DNA of 64,000 nt from assembly GCA_011390935.1 (NCBI GenBank), contig JAABRL010000016.1, positions 1 through 64,000 of the forward strand, in the 5' to 3' direction. A model generated the notes under the pieces. It was not told where the DNA came from. It worked only from the letters and a program-made list of their open reading frames with translations, and ran no database searches. Position 1 is the first letter of the stretch. Every line of letters begins with the position of its first letter. The position numbers were made by a program, and so were the translations under genes. Positions 17,865 through 27,769 of the stretch are shown one piece after another. This DNA comes from Gemmatimonas sp. GTDB lineage: Bacteria; Gemmatimonadota; Gemmatimonadetes; Gemmatimonadales; Gemmatimonadaceae.

Positions 17865-19126
17865 GCACTCCCCCCGCTCTGCTCACGTTCTTCCGCCAGG
17901 AAGCCGCGGAGTATCTCGATCAGCTCGAGCAGCTCCTCGCCGGTCCCGACTCCGAGGCCCCCGACGGGCCCACGTTCCTGTCGCACGCCCGGGCCCTGCG
18001 CGGCAGCGCCACGATGACGCGCCTGGGCGGACTACCGGAGTTCACGGCGACCCTCGAGCGGCTGGCCGCCGGACTGCGCGACGACGAGCTGCGCTGGGAC
18101 CAACGACTGCACTTCGCCGTGCGCGGCGCGCTGGTGGAACTGCGTGCGCTCGTGGACCGGGCCGATCGCTGGACCGAGGCCGATCAGCGCCAGGCGCGCA
18201 CGCACTCCGTCGCGCTCGCGGCGGTCGCGGCCGGCTACCTCAGCTCCCTCGCGCCGGCCACGTCCCCCGCCAGCCCGGTCATTCCCATCTCGCGGCTCTT
18301 TCCGGACGACGGGCAGGCCGGTCTGATCGAGCGCAATCCCGCGCCGCCCGTCACCATCGCCGAGCGCTTCCGCGCAGACATGGCCGCCGCAGCCGACGGG
18401 GTCGCTCGCGAGTCGGCCAACCTGGCGTCCGGTGAACGCGGCGGGCAGCAGCTAGCTCTCAGCGATGCCCTGCGCCGTTCGCTGCTCGGCCTGTCCGACG
18501 CGGCCGAAAGCTACGGCGCCGCGTCGATCGCCACGCTCGCCATGCGCATGGCCCGCTCACCGGTGGAGCGCCCCGCCGAACGCATCGCGATTCAGGCGTT
18601 CGCCTACGCGCTCATGGACCGCGAGCTCTCCGACTCCGAGCTCGCGGCACGCATTCGGGAGCAGACGAGCACCTGGCCCGGCTCGGACGCGGTCGGCACC
18701 GGAACCCCCATCGCCGCGCGCCCGGTCACCCCGCCGGTACCGACTCCCATCGCGGCCACACCAGCCGCCGCCCCGCCGGCCCCGGTCGCGTCGGCGGCCC
18801 ACGTGGCACCGGCCCCGGCGGCCCCCCAGCACTCGGAACGCCCGCGCCCGGAGACGCCACGCCTGGCGACACCGCGCGTGGAGACGCCTCGGCTCGCCAC
18901 GCCGCGCACGACGACACCGCCGGCCTCGACAGACGCCACGGCCGACGGCATCGTGCCCATCGAAACGCTGCTCTATAGAGGCCCCGAGGCGCTGGCACGG
19001 GCGCGCGTCGTTCGCGACGCGCTGCGCGATGCATGGCAACGTGTGGGCGGCACCTCGATCGACCCCGTGGCCGCCTCGCTGCTCGATGAGCTGAGCGATC
19101 TGCTCGAGCTCGCCGCCACCGAGTAG
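17861..19126 (+). CDS. HPt-like multi-domain protein lacking the phospho-histidine
   Basis: 421 residues. The first 110 residues align well with the HPt domain of CheA-type proteins: the [10 protein letters not shown] segment (41-50) matches the A-A-H-T-L-K-G-S-A pattern, but the phospho-accepting His is replaced by Arg46 or a neighbour (the nearest His is His42, upstream). A second helical bundle (about 190-270) may be a repeat. An Ala/Pro-rich linker with P-R-L-A-T-P-R repeats (about 285-350) precedes a third helical part. There is no kinase or receiver domain, so it may be a signalling scaffold. The start is the ATG of an ATGA overlap with pdxJ. Confidence 0.6.
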   Translation: MSTPPALLTFFRQEAAEYLDQLEQLLAGPDSEAPDGPTFLSHARALRGSATMTRLGGLPEFTATLERLAAGLRDDELRWDQRLHFAVRGALVELRALVDRADRWTEADQRQARTHSVALAAVAAGYLSSLAPATSPASPVIPISRLFPDDGQAGLIERNPAPPVTIAERFRADMAAAADGVARESANLASGERGGQQLALSDALRRSLLGLSDAAESYGAASIATLAMRMARSPVERPAERIAIQAFAYALMDRELSDSELAARIREQTSTWPGSDAVGTGTPIAARPVTPPVPTPIAATPAAAPPAPVASAAHVAPAPAAPQHSERPRPETPRLATPRVETPRLATPRTTTPPASTDATADGIVPIETLLYRGPEALARARVVRDALRDAWQRVGGTSIDPVAASLLDELSDLLELAATE

Positions 19127-19135
19127 GAGCCGCCC

Positions 19136-20200
19136 GTGAAACTCGACTGGCGCGTCGCGCTCGGCTTCGTGCTGAGCGGCGTTCTGCTGTGGTTGGCGCT
19201 CCGCAATGTGGAGCTGGGTGATGTGGTTCGCGCCCTGCGCAACGCCAACGCCCCGCTCTTCCTGTTGAGCGCCGCCGTCTCCACCTGCATCTTCCCGCTG
19301 CGCGCCATTCGCTGGCGCTCGATTCTCGCGCCGGTGGCAGGCGCCGTGCCGTTCGGACCGCTGTGGCGCAGCACGGCCATCGGCATGATGATCAACAACG
19401 TGATCCCGGCGCGCGCGGGCGAGGTCGCGCGGGCGTTTGCGCTCACGCGCGAAGTGCCGCGGGTGCCCTTCACGACGTCGCTCGCCTCACTGGCCGTCGA
19501 TCGCATCTTCGACGCGATCGTGTTGCTGGCGCTCATGTTCGGGGCCATGCTCTCGCCCAGCTTTCCGGCGGGGGCACGCCTGGCCGGCATGACGGTGCAA
19601 CAGTTCGCGAGCGCGGGCATCACCGGCGTGATCGGTCTGCTCGTGGTGTGCTGGCTCGCGGTGCTCATGCCGACGCGCGTGATCTCGATCGTACGCGCCG
19701 TGGCCGGACGCCTGCTGCCGCGCTTCGAGGCGCGCATCGTGGCGATTGCCGAACAGGGGCTGGGCGGGCTGGCCGTGCTGCGTGATGGCGTCCGCTTTTT
19801 GCTGGTGCTCTGGTGGGCGCTGGTGCACTGGCTGGTGCACGCGCTCGCGCTGTGGATCGGTTTCGCGGCGGTGGATATCGAGCTGCCGTTCAGCACGGCC
19901 CTCTTTCTGCAGGGAGTGCTCGGATTCGCCGTCGCGTTGCCGTCGTCGCCGGGTTTCGTGGGGGTGTTCGAACTCGCCGCCGTGCGGGGATTGGGCGTGT
20001 ACGGCGTGTCGGAGTCGCAGGCGCTCACCTGGGCCTTCGGATACCACGCGCTCTCGTTCATTCCGATCACGCTGTTCGGCCTCTTCTACCTGCTCCGCCT
20101 CGGCATCACGCTCGGCGACATCCGCGGCGCGGCCGATCGCTCCAGCGACGTGCAGGACGCACGCGAAGCGTTCGTGACACGAGCGCCGAAGGATCCGTAA
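19136..20200 (+). CDS. Lysylphosphatidylglycerol synthase/UPF0104-type flippase-like membrane protein
   Basis: 354 residues with about eight membrane segments and the layout of the UPF0104/AglD2 family: L-R-A-I-R-W-R-S-I-L near residue 60, M-M-I-N-N-V-I-P-A-R-A-G-E-V-A-R-A near 82-97, and S-L-A-V-D-R-I-F-D. Family members are the transmembrane part of lysyl-PG synthases or stand-alone lipid-handling proteins; there is no catalytic lysyltransferase domain here. It starts with GTG, preceded by AGGAG. It lies 9 nt after the HPt-like gene and 2 nt before ispE. Confidence 0.85.
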   Translation: MKLDWRVALGFVLSGVLLWLALRNVELGDVVRALRNANAPLFLLSAAVSTCIFPLRAIRWRSILAPVAGAVPFGPLWRSTAIGMMINNVIPARAGEVARAFALTREVPRVPFTTSLASLAVDRIFDAIVLLALMFGAMLSPSFPAGARLAGMTVQQFASAGITGVIGLLVVCWLAVLMPTRVISIVRAVAGRLLPRFEARIVAIAEQGLGGLAVLRDGVRFLLVLWWALVHWLVHALALWIGFAAVDIELPFSTALFLQGVLGFAVALPSSPGFVGVFELAAVRGLGVYGVSESQALTWAFGYHALSFIPITLFGLFYLLRLGITLGDIRGAADRSSDVQDAREAFVTRAPKDP

Positions 20201-20202
20201 CC

Positions 20203-21150
20203 ATGTCCGCGACGCAACCACGCGGCGTGCGTTTGCAGGCGCCGGCGAAGGTGAATCTGCTGCTGCGCATTCTGGCGCGTGAGGCGAGTGGCTACCACGG
20301 GCTCGAATCGCTGTTCGTGAAGCTGGCGCTGCACGATGTGGTCACGGTGCACACCGATGTGACGCACCGCGCGCTGCACTGCGACGGTCCGACCATGCCC
20401 GCGGGTGGCCTCGGCGCACCGGAGGAGAACCTGGCCTGGCGTGCCGCCGAGCGGTTCACGGAGGCCGCGGGGTGGCCAACCGGATTTGCGATCACGATCG
20501 ACAAGCAGATCCCGGTGGGAGGCGGTCTGGGCGGGGGCAGCGCCGACGCCGCCGCCGTGCTGCGCGGGCTCAACGCCATCGCGCCGACGCCGCTGTCGGC
20601 GGCCGAGCTGCTGGCGCTGGCCGGCACCCTGGGCTCGGACGTGCCCTTTCTCACGAGCGACGCCGCGCTGGCGTGGACGTGGGGGCGCGGCGATCGCCTG
20701 CTCACCCTGCCGCCGCTGCCTCCCATGGCGGCCACGTTGGTGACCTTTCCGGACGGGGTGAACACGGGCGCCGCCTACGCCGCGCTGTCCACGGCGCGCG
20801 GCGGCTCCGCGCACCCCGGCGCCGTGGCGTATGCCGCGGACGCGTTCGCGAGCTGGGCGAGCGTTGCCGCGCTCGCGGAGAATGACTTTGAGCGCGTCGT
20901 GCCGGCGCTCCACGCGGGCGTGGCGGGGTGGCTGCCGGTGGTGCGCGAGGCGGCGGCGGTGCTGCGCGCCACGGGAGAACCGGCGATGGGGCTGCTGTCG
21001 GGGAGCGGGGCCACCTGCGTGATCCTGCACCCGACCGACTCCGGGCTCAATTTGGGGACGGACGACGCGGATGTGGCGCTGCCATTTGGCGCGCGTCTGT
21101 TGGACACCAACACGGCGTCGGCGATTGTCGCTCCGGAGCCGATCTTCTAA
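20203..21150 (+). CDS. ispE: 4-diphosphocytidyl-2-C-methyl-D-erythritol kinase
   Basis: 315 residues, a GHMP kinase of the MEP isoprenoid pathway. It phosphorylates CDP-methylerythritol. Motifs: A-P-A-K-V-N-L-L-L near the N-terminus, the ATP loop P-V-G-G-G-L-G-G-G-S-A-D-A near residues 105-117, and G-S-G-A-T-C-V near 280. Sequence upstream in frame runs inside the flippase-like gene without similarity, so the ATG at 20203 is used. The TAA stop is also the first three bases of the promoter-like TAAGTTTG before tRNA-Gln. Confidence 0.95.
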   Translation: MSATQPRGVRLQAPAKVNLLLRILAREASGYHGLESLFVKLALHDVVTVHTDVTHRALHCDGPTMPAGGLGAPEENLAWRAAERFTEAAGWPTGFAITIDKQIPVGGGLGGGSADAAAVLRGLNAIAPTPLSAAELLALAGTLGSDVPFLTSDAALAWTWGRGDRLLTLPPLPPMAATLVTFPDGVNTGAAYAALSTARGGSAHPGAVAYAADAFASWASVAALAENDFERVVPALHAGVAGWLPVVREAAAVLRATGEPAMGLLSGSGATCVILHPTDSGLNLGTDDADVALPFGARLLDTNTASAIVAPEPIF

Positions 21151-21155
21151 GTTTG
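21125..21155 (+). promoter_or_regulatory. Bacteroidetes-like promoter of tRNA-Gln
   Basis: TTG at 21125-21127, a 20-nt spacer, then TAAGTTTG at 21148-21155. This matches the Bacteroidetes TTG / TAnnTTTG promoter exactly. The predicted transcript start near 21160 would leave a leader of about 35 nt before the tRNA at 21195. The octamer overlaps the ispE stop codon. Confidence 0.55.
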
Positions 21156-21194
21156 TGGCGGGCGGGTGCGCGCGTGTTCGCCAGCCAGCCCTGC

Positions 21195-21265
21195 TGCCCC
21201 GTCGTCCAATGGCAGGACTCCACACTTTGGATGTGGCTATCTTGGTTCGAATCCAAGCGGGGCAA
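21195..21265 (+). tRNA. tRNA-Gln(TTG)
   Basis: Acceptor TGCCCCG (21195-21201) pairs with CGGGGCA (21258-21264), discriminator A at 21265. Anticodon stem CCACA/TGTGG encloses the loop CTTTGGA with anticodon TTG. T arm CTTGG-TTCGAAT-CCAAG spans 21241-21257. CCA is not encoded. UUG decodes CAA and probably CAG. Confidence 0.95.
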
Positions 21266-21318
21266 TCCCGGCGCCCGGCGACTCGAAAGGGTCGGCGGGC
21301 GCTGCGTGCAAAGAGGGG

Positions 21319-21333
21319 GGTCCGTTTCGGACC
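21319..21333 (+). other. Small hairpin between tRNA-Gln and prs
   Basis: GGTCCG-TTT-CGGACC forms a perfect 6-bp stem in the 169-nt gap. It lacks a T-tract; it could be a weak terminator or RNA processing site for the tRNA transcript. No riboswitch class was recognised in this gap. Confidence 0.3.
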
Positions 21334-21388
21334 GGTATCAGTTATGTTGCGAGGCTTGTGGGTATCCGTGCGGGATAAGGGGTGACCC

Positions 21389-21420
21389 TTGTTTCCGCCC
21401 TCCGATCTCGGCTAACTTTC
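21389..21420 (+). promoter_or_regulatory. Bacteroidetes-like promoter of prs
   Basis: TTG at 21389-21391, a 21-nt spacer, then TAACTTTC at 21413-21420, continued by AAGGCTG. The ATG of prs is at 21435, so the leader would be only about 10 nt. The twelve bases 21416-21427 (CTTTCAAGGCTG) recur exactly at the rpsF promoter. Confidence 0.5.
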
Positions 21421-21434
21421 AAGGCTGCGGGTTG

Positions 21435-22388
21435 ATGGACCGGCTTGGTGGGTTCAAAGGTGGCTTCAAGATTCTCTCCGGGACGGCCAATCCGGCGCTC
21501 GCGGAAGAGATTGCTCGCCACCTCGGGAGTGAACTGTGTCGCGTGGCTGTGCAGCGCTTCGCAGACGGAGAGGTCTTCGTTCGCATCGACGAGAACATTC
21601 GTGGTGCGGACGTCTTCATCGTACAGCCCACGAATCCACCGGCGGAGAACCTGCTGGAGTTGCTGTTGCTGGTCGACGCGGCGCGTCGAGCATCGGCGGC
21701 CCGGATTACCTGTGTGTTGCCGTACTTCGGCTATGCGCGGCAGGACCGCAAGGACCAGCCGCGCGTGGCGATCGGGGCCAAGTTGGTCGCGAATCTGATT
21801 GAAACGTCCGGGGCGGATCGGTTGCTCGGCCTGGATTTCCATCAGCATCAGTTGCAGGGCTTTTTCGATATTCCGGTCGATCACCTGTATGCCGCACCGG
21901 TGCTCGTCTCGCACTTTCGCAAGAAGAATTTGAAGGATCTCGTCGTCGTGGCGCCGGATGTCGGGTCGGCCAAGATGGCGCGCGGGTTCGCGAAGCGACT
22001 CGACGCCTCTCTGGCCATCATCGACAAGCGGCGACCGAAGGCGAATGTATCGGAGGTCGTGAACGTCGTGGGAGAAGTGGCGGGCCGGGACTGCATTATC
22101 CCGGACGACATGATCGACACGGCAGGCACGGTTTCCGAGGCGGCCCGGGCTCTCAAAGGCCTTGGTGCCAACGACATTTACGTGTGCGCCACGCACGCGT
22201 TGCTTTCCGGCCCCGCCGTGGAGCGACTCTCGACGGCGCCCATCAGGGAGGTGGTGTTGACCGACACCATCGCCATTCCGCCGGAGCGGCGGTTCCCCAC
22301 GCTCACCGTGCTCTCCGTCGGCGAGCTGGTGGCGAAGGCGATCCGCTTCACGCACTCCGATCAGTCGGTGAGTTCGCTCTTCGACTGA
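21435..22388 (+). CDS. prs: Ribose-phosphate pyrophosphokinase
   Basis: 317 residues, normal for class I PRPP synthetase, which makes PRPP from ribose 5-phosphate and ATP for nucleotide, His and Trp synthesis. Motifs: F-K-I-L-S-G-T-A-N-P near the start, F-A-D-G-E-V-F-V-R-I-D-E, L-P-Y-F-G-Y-A-R-Q-D-R-K, L-D-F-H-Q-H-Q-L-Q-G-F-F and the PRPP loop D-D-M-I-D-T-A-G-T. The ATG at 21435 is the only plausible start before F-K-I-L-S-G. It is followed by rplY (46-nt gap), a conserved order. Confidence 0.97.
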   Translation: MDRLGGFKGGFKILSGTANPALAEEIARHLGSELCRVAVQRFADGEVFVRIDENIRGADVFIVQPTNPPAENLLELLLLVDAARRASAARITCVLPYFGYARQDRKDQPRVAIGAKLVANLIETSGADRLLGLDFHQHQLQGFFDIPVDHLYAAPVLVSHFRKKNLKDLVVVAPDVGSAKMARGFAKRLDASLAIIDKRRPKANVSEVVNVVGEVAGRDCIIPDDMIDTAGTVSEAARALKGLGANDIYVCATHALLSGPAVERLSTAPIREVVLTDTIAIPPERRFPTLTVLSVGELVAKAIRFTHSDQSVSSLFD

Positions 22389-22434
22389 CGGCGCGCACTT
22401 CATCGTTGTCCACGCGTTTCCTCAGAGTCCTGCC

Positions 22435-23064
22435 ATGGCATCCGCAACTCTTTCCGCGACCCTTCGTCACGACACCGGCAAGGGCGTCGCGCGCAAGCTC
22501 CGCCAGAACGGCGAAATTCCCGGCGTCATCTACGGCCACGGCCGTGAGCCGCAGTCGCTCACCGTCAACGCTCGCGAGTTCGAGCGGCTGATCAGCCGCG
22601 TCGCCGCGGGCAGCACGGTCATCGAACTCGATCTCGGTGGCACCACGGCGCGCTCCCTCATTCGCGAGATCCAGCGCCACCCGTTCAAGAAGCTCATCAT
22701 GCACGTCGACTTCCAGGAAGTCGTCGCGGGTGAAATGATCACGCTCAAGTGCCCCATCGTGTACGTGGGCGTGCCGTACGGCGTGCGCACCGAAGGCGGT
22801 GTGCTCGACCAGATCATGCACGAAATCACCATCATGGCGATTCCGTCGCAGATCCCCGACCACATCAACGTGGACATCGCCGATCTGCACGTGGGCAAGT
22901 CCATTCACGTCTCCGATCTCACCCTCCCCGAGGGCATCACGGTTGTCGACGATGCGTCGGCCACGGTGTGCATCATCCAGGCCTCCAAGGCCGGTACCAC
23001 CGAGACGACGGAAGCCACGGCTGAGCCCGAAGTCATTCGCGCCAAGAAGCTGGCCGACGACTAG
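22435..23064 (+). CDS. rplY: 50S ribosomal protein L25/general stress protein Ctc
   Basis: 209 residues: an N-terminal 5S-rRNA-binding L25 domain (about 1-92) plus the C-terminal CTC beta domain (about 100-190), the long form. It binds 5S rRNA on the large subunit. Motifs: R-K-L-R-Q-N-G-E-I-P-G-V-I-Y-G and H-V-D-F-Q-E-V. It is between prs and pth, a conserved gene neighbourhood. A strong hairpin follows. Confidence 0.95.
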   Translation: MASATLSATLRHDTGKGVARKLRQNGEIPGVIYGHGREPQSLTVNAREFERLISRVAAGSTVIELDLGGTTARSLIREIQRHPFKKLIMHVDFQEVVAGEMITLKCPIVYVGVPYGVRTEGGVLDQIMHEITIMAIPSQIPDHINVDIADLHVGKSIHVSDLTLPEGITVVDDASATVCIIQASKAGTTETTEATAEPEVIRAKKLADD

Positions 23065-23082
23065 TCCCGGCCTGTTGCACGC

Positions 23083-23120
23083 AGGGCGCGCGATCCGGCA
23101 GGTCTCGGATCGCGCGCCCT
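23083..23120 (+). terminator. Strong hairpin after rplY
   Basis: AGGGCGCGCGATCCG (23083-23097) pairs perfectly with CGGATCGCGCGCCCT (23106-23120), a 15-bp stem with an 8-nt loop. No T-tract follows (TCGCGCA), so it is terminator-like but not classical. It could also be an attenuating or RNA-stabilising structure between rplY and pth. Confidence 0.5.
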
Positions 23121-23181
23121 TCGCGCACGCAGGGGCGCCCAGCCCGTGCGTCGCGCCTCCGCCCCTCTCGCGCTCGTGTAC

Positions 23182-23754
23182 ATGAAAGTCATCATGGGCC
23201 TCGGCAACCCGGGGCGTGAATACGAAGGCACGCGTCACAATGCCGCCTGGTGGTTCCTCGATCACCTCGCGCGCACCTGGCCGTGCGAGGCGTGGCGCAA
23301 GGATCGCGACGCGCACGTGGCGGACGGCTACCTCGGGCCGCTGCGCGTGCGCCTCGTCAAGCCGCAAACGTTCATGAACCTCAGCGGCGCGGCACTACGC
23401 AGCTACCTCGGCCGTACCGGCTTCGATGCGCGCGAAGATCTGCTCGTTATCGTCGATGACATCGCCATTCCCGTGGGCGAGTTCCGCTTTCGTGCCACCG
23501 GCTCCACGGGGGGACACAACGGCCTCAAGTCCATTCAGGCGCAACTCGGCAACGCCGAGTATCCGCGACTGCGCGTCGGCATTCGCCCGGTGGACGAGCG
23601 ACGCGTGATCGGCAACCTGGCGGATTTTGTGCTGCGCGTGATGCCGCGCGATGAGCGAGACCTGGTGGAAGGACTCTTTCCCAAGCTGGTCACGGTCACG
23701 GATAGCTGGGCGCGCGAAGGGACGGCGAAGACGGCCAGTACCCACGGTCGCTGA
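23182..23754 (+). CDS. pth: Peptidyl-tRNA hydrolase
   Basis: 190 residues, the usual Pth length. It releases peptides from peptidyl-tRNA that has dropped off ribosomes. The ATG at 23182 gives M-K-V-I-M-G-L-G-N-P-G. His19 and Asn20 (T-R-H-N-A) are the catalytic His and substrate-binding Asn; F-M-N-L-S-G, D-D-I-A-I-P-V-G and G-G-H-N-G-L-K-S-I are all present. It follows the rplY hairpin at 61 nt. Confidence 0.95.
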   Translation: MKVIMGLGNPGREYEGTRHNAAWWFLDHLARTWPCEAWRKDRDAHVADGYLGPLRVRLVKPQTFMNLSGAALRSYLGRTGFDAREDLLVIVDDIAIPVGEFRFRATGSTGGHNGLKSIQAQLGNAEYPRLRVGIRPVDERRVIGNLADFVLRVMPRDERDLVEGLFPKLVTVTDSWAREGTAKTASTHGR

Positions 23755-23799
23755 CCCATCTCGCTTCACACGACTTGCAACTCCGAGCGCACCGCGCCG

Positions 23800-23805
23800 T
23801 ATTCT
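23800..23805 (+). promoter_or_regulatory. Possible -10 box giving a leaderless mRNA
   Basis: TATTCT ends five bases before the ATG at 23811; a TTGCAA lies 19 nt upstream. With a normal -10 to start distance, transcription would begin at or next to the ATG. No Shine-Dalgarno sequence precedes the gene. Confidence 0.35.
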
Positions 23806-23810
23806 AGAAC

Positions 23811-24650
23811 ATGCGTGCTGCACTCCCTGCCCTCCCCTCGCCGACGCCGGACGCCCTGATGCTGCCAATCGCACCCGAGTTCGCCAGCGCTGCGACGCTC
23901 CAACCGGCCACCGCGGAGGACGCGCTGTCACAGGCGGCCGCGCAGGAACCCACGCTGCAGGATCTGGTCAACGCGGCCAACCGAGCCGCGCAGGACGCGA
24001 TGCAGGACGTGCCGCAACCGCCGGTGCCTCCGGGCGCGCCGATTGCAGTGAACGTACCGGGCATCGGGCCCGTCGTGCCCATGACACGCGATCAGGTGCG
24101 CGCGCTCGACCGGCGCGGCAATGACCTCTCGAATCAGCTGCAGTCAGCGCAGGGCCGCCGAAATCGAGTCGCGGAAGAGCTCGAGAAGACGTCCGATCCG
24201 GCGGCGCGCGAGGGGCTGATTGAACGCCTGAAGTTTCTCGACGGGCGCCTCGTAGCGCTCGAGGGGGAGATCTCGGCGAACGGGGAGGCCAAGGCCTCGA
24301 TCGCCGCCAAACTTGGCACGATGACCGCCGAAGCACCGCCGTCGAACATCCCCGAGTGGGTGCCGCCGCTGGCGTTTCTCACCATGCTCCCGCTCACGCT
24401 GGCGGCCGTTCGGCTCCTGTGGAAGCGCGGCAATCGCCCGCCGGCCGTGCCGATCACACCACAGGCCGAAGCCCGCTTCACCGAGCTCGAACAGGCCATC
24501 GATTCCGTGGCCGTGGAGATCGAGCGCGTGGCCGAGGGGCAGCGCTTCGTGACGAAGCTGCTGCGCGAAGGGCAGCCGCTCCCGGATTTCGCCGCGCGAC
24601 AGGGAGCCGAAGCGGTCCCGCTGCGCGCGGATCGGGAGGCGGGGCGCTGA
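23811..24650 (+). CDS. Coiled-coil protein with one membrane segment, unknown function
   Basis: 279 residues that I do not recognise as a named family. The first 90 residues are Ala/Pro-rich, followed by a Pro-rich P-P-V-P-P-G-A-P segment. A coiled-coil rich in Arg, Glu and Leu spans about 92-165. One membrane segment lies at about 185-203 (the W-V-P-P-L-A-F-L-T-M-L-P-L part). A shorter cytoplasmic helix follows with E-Q-A-I-D-S-V-A-V-E-I-E-R-V-A-E-G-Q-R-F, a pattern I associate with Gemmatimonadota membrane proteins. It is probably an inner-membrane protein. A promoter-like TATTCT lies 5 bases before the start. Confidence 0.6.
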   Translation: MRAALPALPSPTPDALMLPIAPEFASAATLQPATAEDALSQAAAQEPTLQDLVNAANRAAQDAMQDVPQPPVPPGAPIAVNVPGIGPVVPMTRDQVRALDRRGNDLSNQLQSAQGRRNRVAEELEKTSDPAAREGLIERLKFLDGRLVALEGEISANGEAKASIAAKLGTMTAEAPPSNIPEWVPPLAFLTMLPLTLAAVRLLWKRGNRPPAVPITPQAEARFTELEQAIDSVAVEIERVAEGQRFVTKLLREGQPLPDFAARQGAEAVPLRADREAGR

Positions 24651-24667
24651 TCGCGTTCGCAGGCGCG

Positions 24668-25417
24668 TTGCGCCGATTGCTGCCGCTGTCCGTCATCGTA
24701 GGTCTGCTGCTGGCCCCCCCCGTGGGGGCGCAGGAGTCGGAGCGCCGCTGGTCCGGCTCCGTGCAGGCGAACGGCAACCTGCTCTTCGGCGACACCGAGC
24801 AGCGCACGTTCGGTGGTCGCACGACGCTCGCGCGCGCCGACTCGGTGCTGGAGTTCAGTGGCGCCCTGCAAGCGCTCTACGGCGAGGCGTCGCTGGGCGG
24901 CGGCGAGCGCACCGTCATCAAGCGGCTGTGGCTGGGCGCCGTGAACGCCGACTGGCACCCCCAGGCCCGCTGGTCTCCGTTTCTGCTGGCCACCGTCGAG
25001 ACCAACTTCGAGAAGCGCATCGCCAGTCGATACAACGCCGGCCTGGGCGTGAAATACACCGCGTACCGTGCCGAGCAGACGGAGCTCAGTCTCAGCGTGG
25101 CTTTGCTCGATGAACGGATCCGGTCGTTGGGCGTGAGCGCCGCCTCTTCGCGCCTCACCCGCTGGTCCACCCGCCTGCGCGTGCGCCAGCCGCTCGGCGA
25201 GCGCGCACGGCTGTCACACGTGACCTTCTGGCGTCCCAGCGCCACGGCTATCGATCGATTTCTCGTGCAATCCACCACGGAGCTGTCCGTGGGGCTCAGC
25301 ACCCGGACCGCGCTCACGGTCAGCCTGCTGGACATTTACGACAGCGAGGCCGTGGGACGCGGTGCCCGCAGCTACAACGACGGGCAGCTGCTGCTGGGTG
25401 TGACGGCCAGCTGGTAA
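24668..25417 (+). CDS. DUF481/YdiY-like outer-membrane protein
   Basis: About 249 residues from a TTG at 24668: a signal peptide R-R-L-L-P-L-S-V-I-V-G then A-P-P-V-G-A-Q, and beta-strand-rich mature part with W-S-G-S-V-Q-A-N-G-N-L-L-F-G-D-T and a C-terminal T-A-S-W, as in DUF481 barrels. No ATG or GTG exists near the N-terminus. A CTG at 24647 overlaps the previous stop and sits 7 nt after GGGAGG (24634-24639), so it is an alternative start. The signal peptide also carries a C8 run (24714-24721). The gene is coupled to the coiled-coil protein gene upstream. Confidence 0.65.
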   Translation: MRRLLPLSVIVGLLLAPPVGAQESERRWSGSVQANGNLLFGDTEQRTFGGRTTLARADSVLEFSGALQALYGEASLGGGERTVIKRLWLGAVNADWHPQARWSPFLLATVETNFEKRIASRYNAGLGVKYTAYRAEQTELSLSVALLDERIRSLGVSAASSRLTRWSTRLRVRQPLGERARLSHVTFWRPSATAIDRFLVQSTTELSVGLSTRTALTVSLLDIYDSEAVGRGARSYNDGQLLLGVTASW

Positions 25418-25467
25418 GGGTGAGCACGAGGGCCGCCGAAGCAGTCGCCCGCGCATGGCCGACGCAC

Positions 25468-25475
25468 TATCTTTG
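25468..25475 (+). promoter_or_regulatory. TAnnTTTG octamer upstream of hppA
   Basis: TATCTTTG at 25468-25475, an exact match to the Bacteroidetes -7 box, 43 nt before the hppA ATG. No TTG is seen at 20-21 nt upstream. Confidence 0.4.
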
Positions 25476-25518
25476 GGGGCTGTAACATTCTCCTTGAGTT
25501 CACCCTCACCACCAGCCA

Positions 25519-27567
<2,049 letters not shown>

Positions 27568-27589
27568 CGCTCGCGCGCTGCTGATGTCG

Positions 27590-27624
27590 AACGCCCCCGG
27601 TCACCCTGCGTGACCGGGGGCGTT
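27590..27624 (+). terminator. Strong hairpin after hppA
   Basis: AACGCCCCCGGTCAC (27590-27604) pairs perfectly with GTGACCGGGGGCGTT (27610-27624), loop CCTGC. It is followed by GTGCAT rather than a T-tract. The remaining bases to the PEP-CTERM gene (about 145 nt) show nothing I can name. Confidence 0.6.
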
Positions 27625-27769
27625 GTGCATGGCGCGTGTGCTGTCGTGCGGTGGGCGCCCATGACGATTGCCAAAGTACCCGCTGCCGGATGAGCGCTGC
27701 GGGGGTCGCAACGGTCCGCGCCTTGGCGGACGTGCGACAGTGCGTCCCCCTTGTGCTGAGGTCCCTCGC

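Noticed and set aside
21266-21412. A riboswitch or second RNA gene between tRNA-Gln and prs
   Set aside because: Only a 6-bp hairpin is visible and no known riboswitch core was recognised. Kept as a small hairpin feature.
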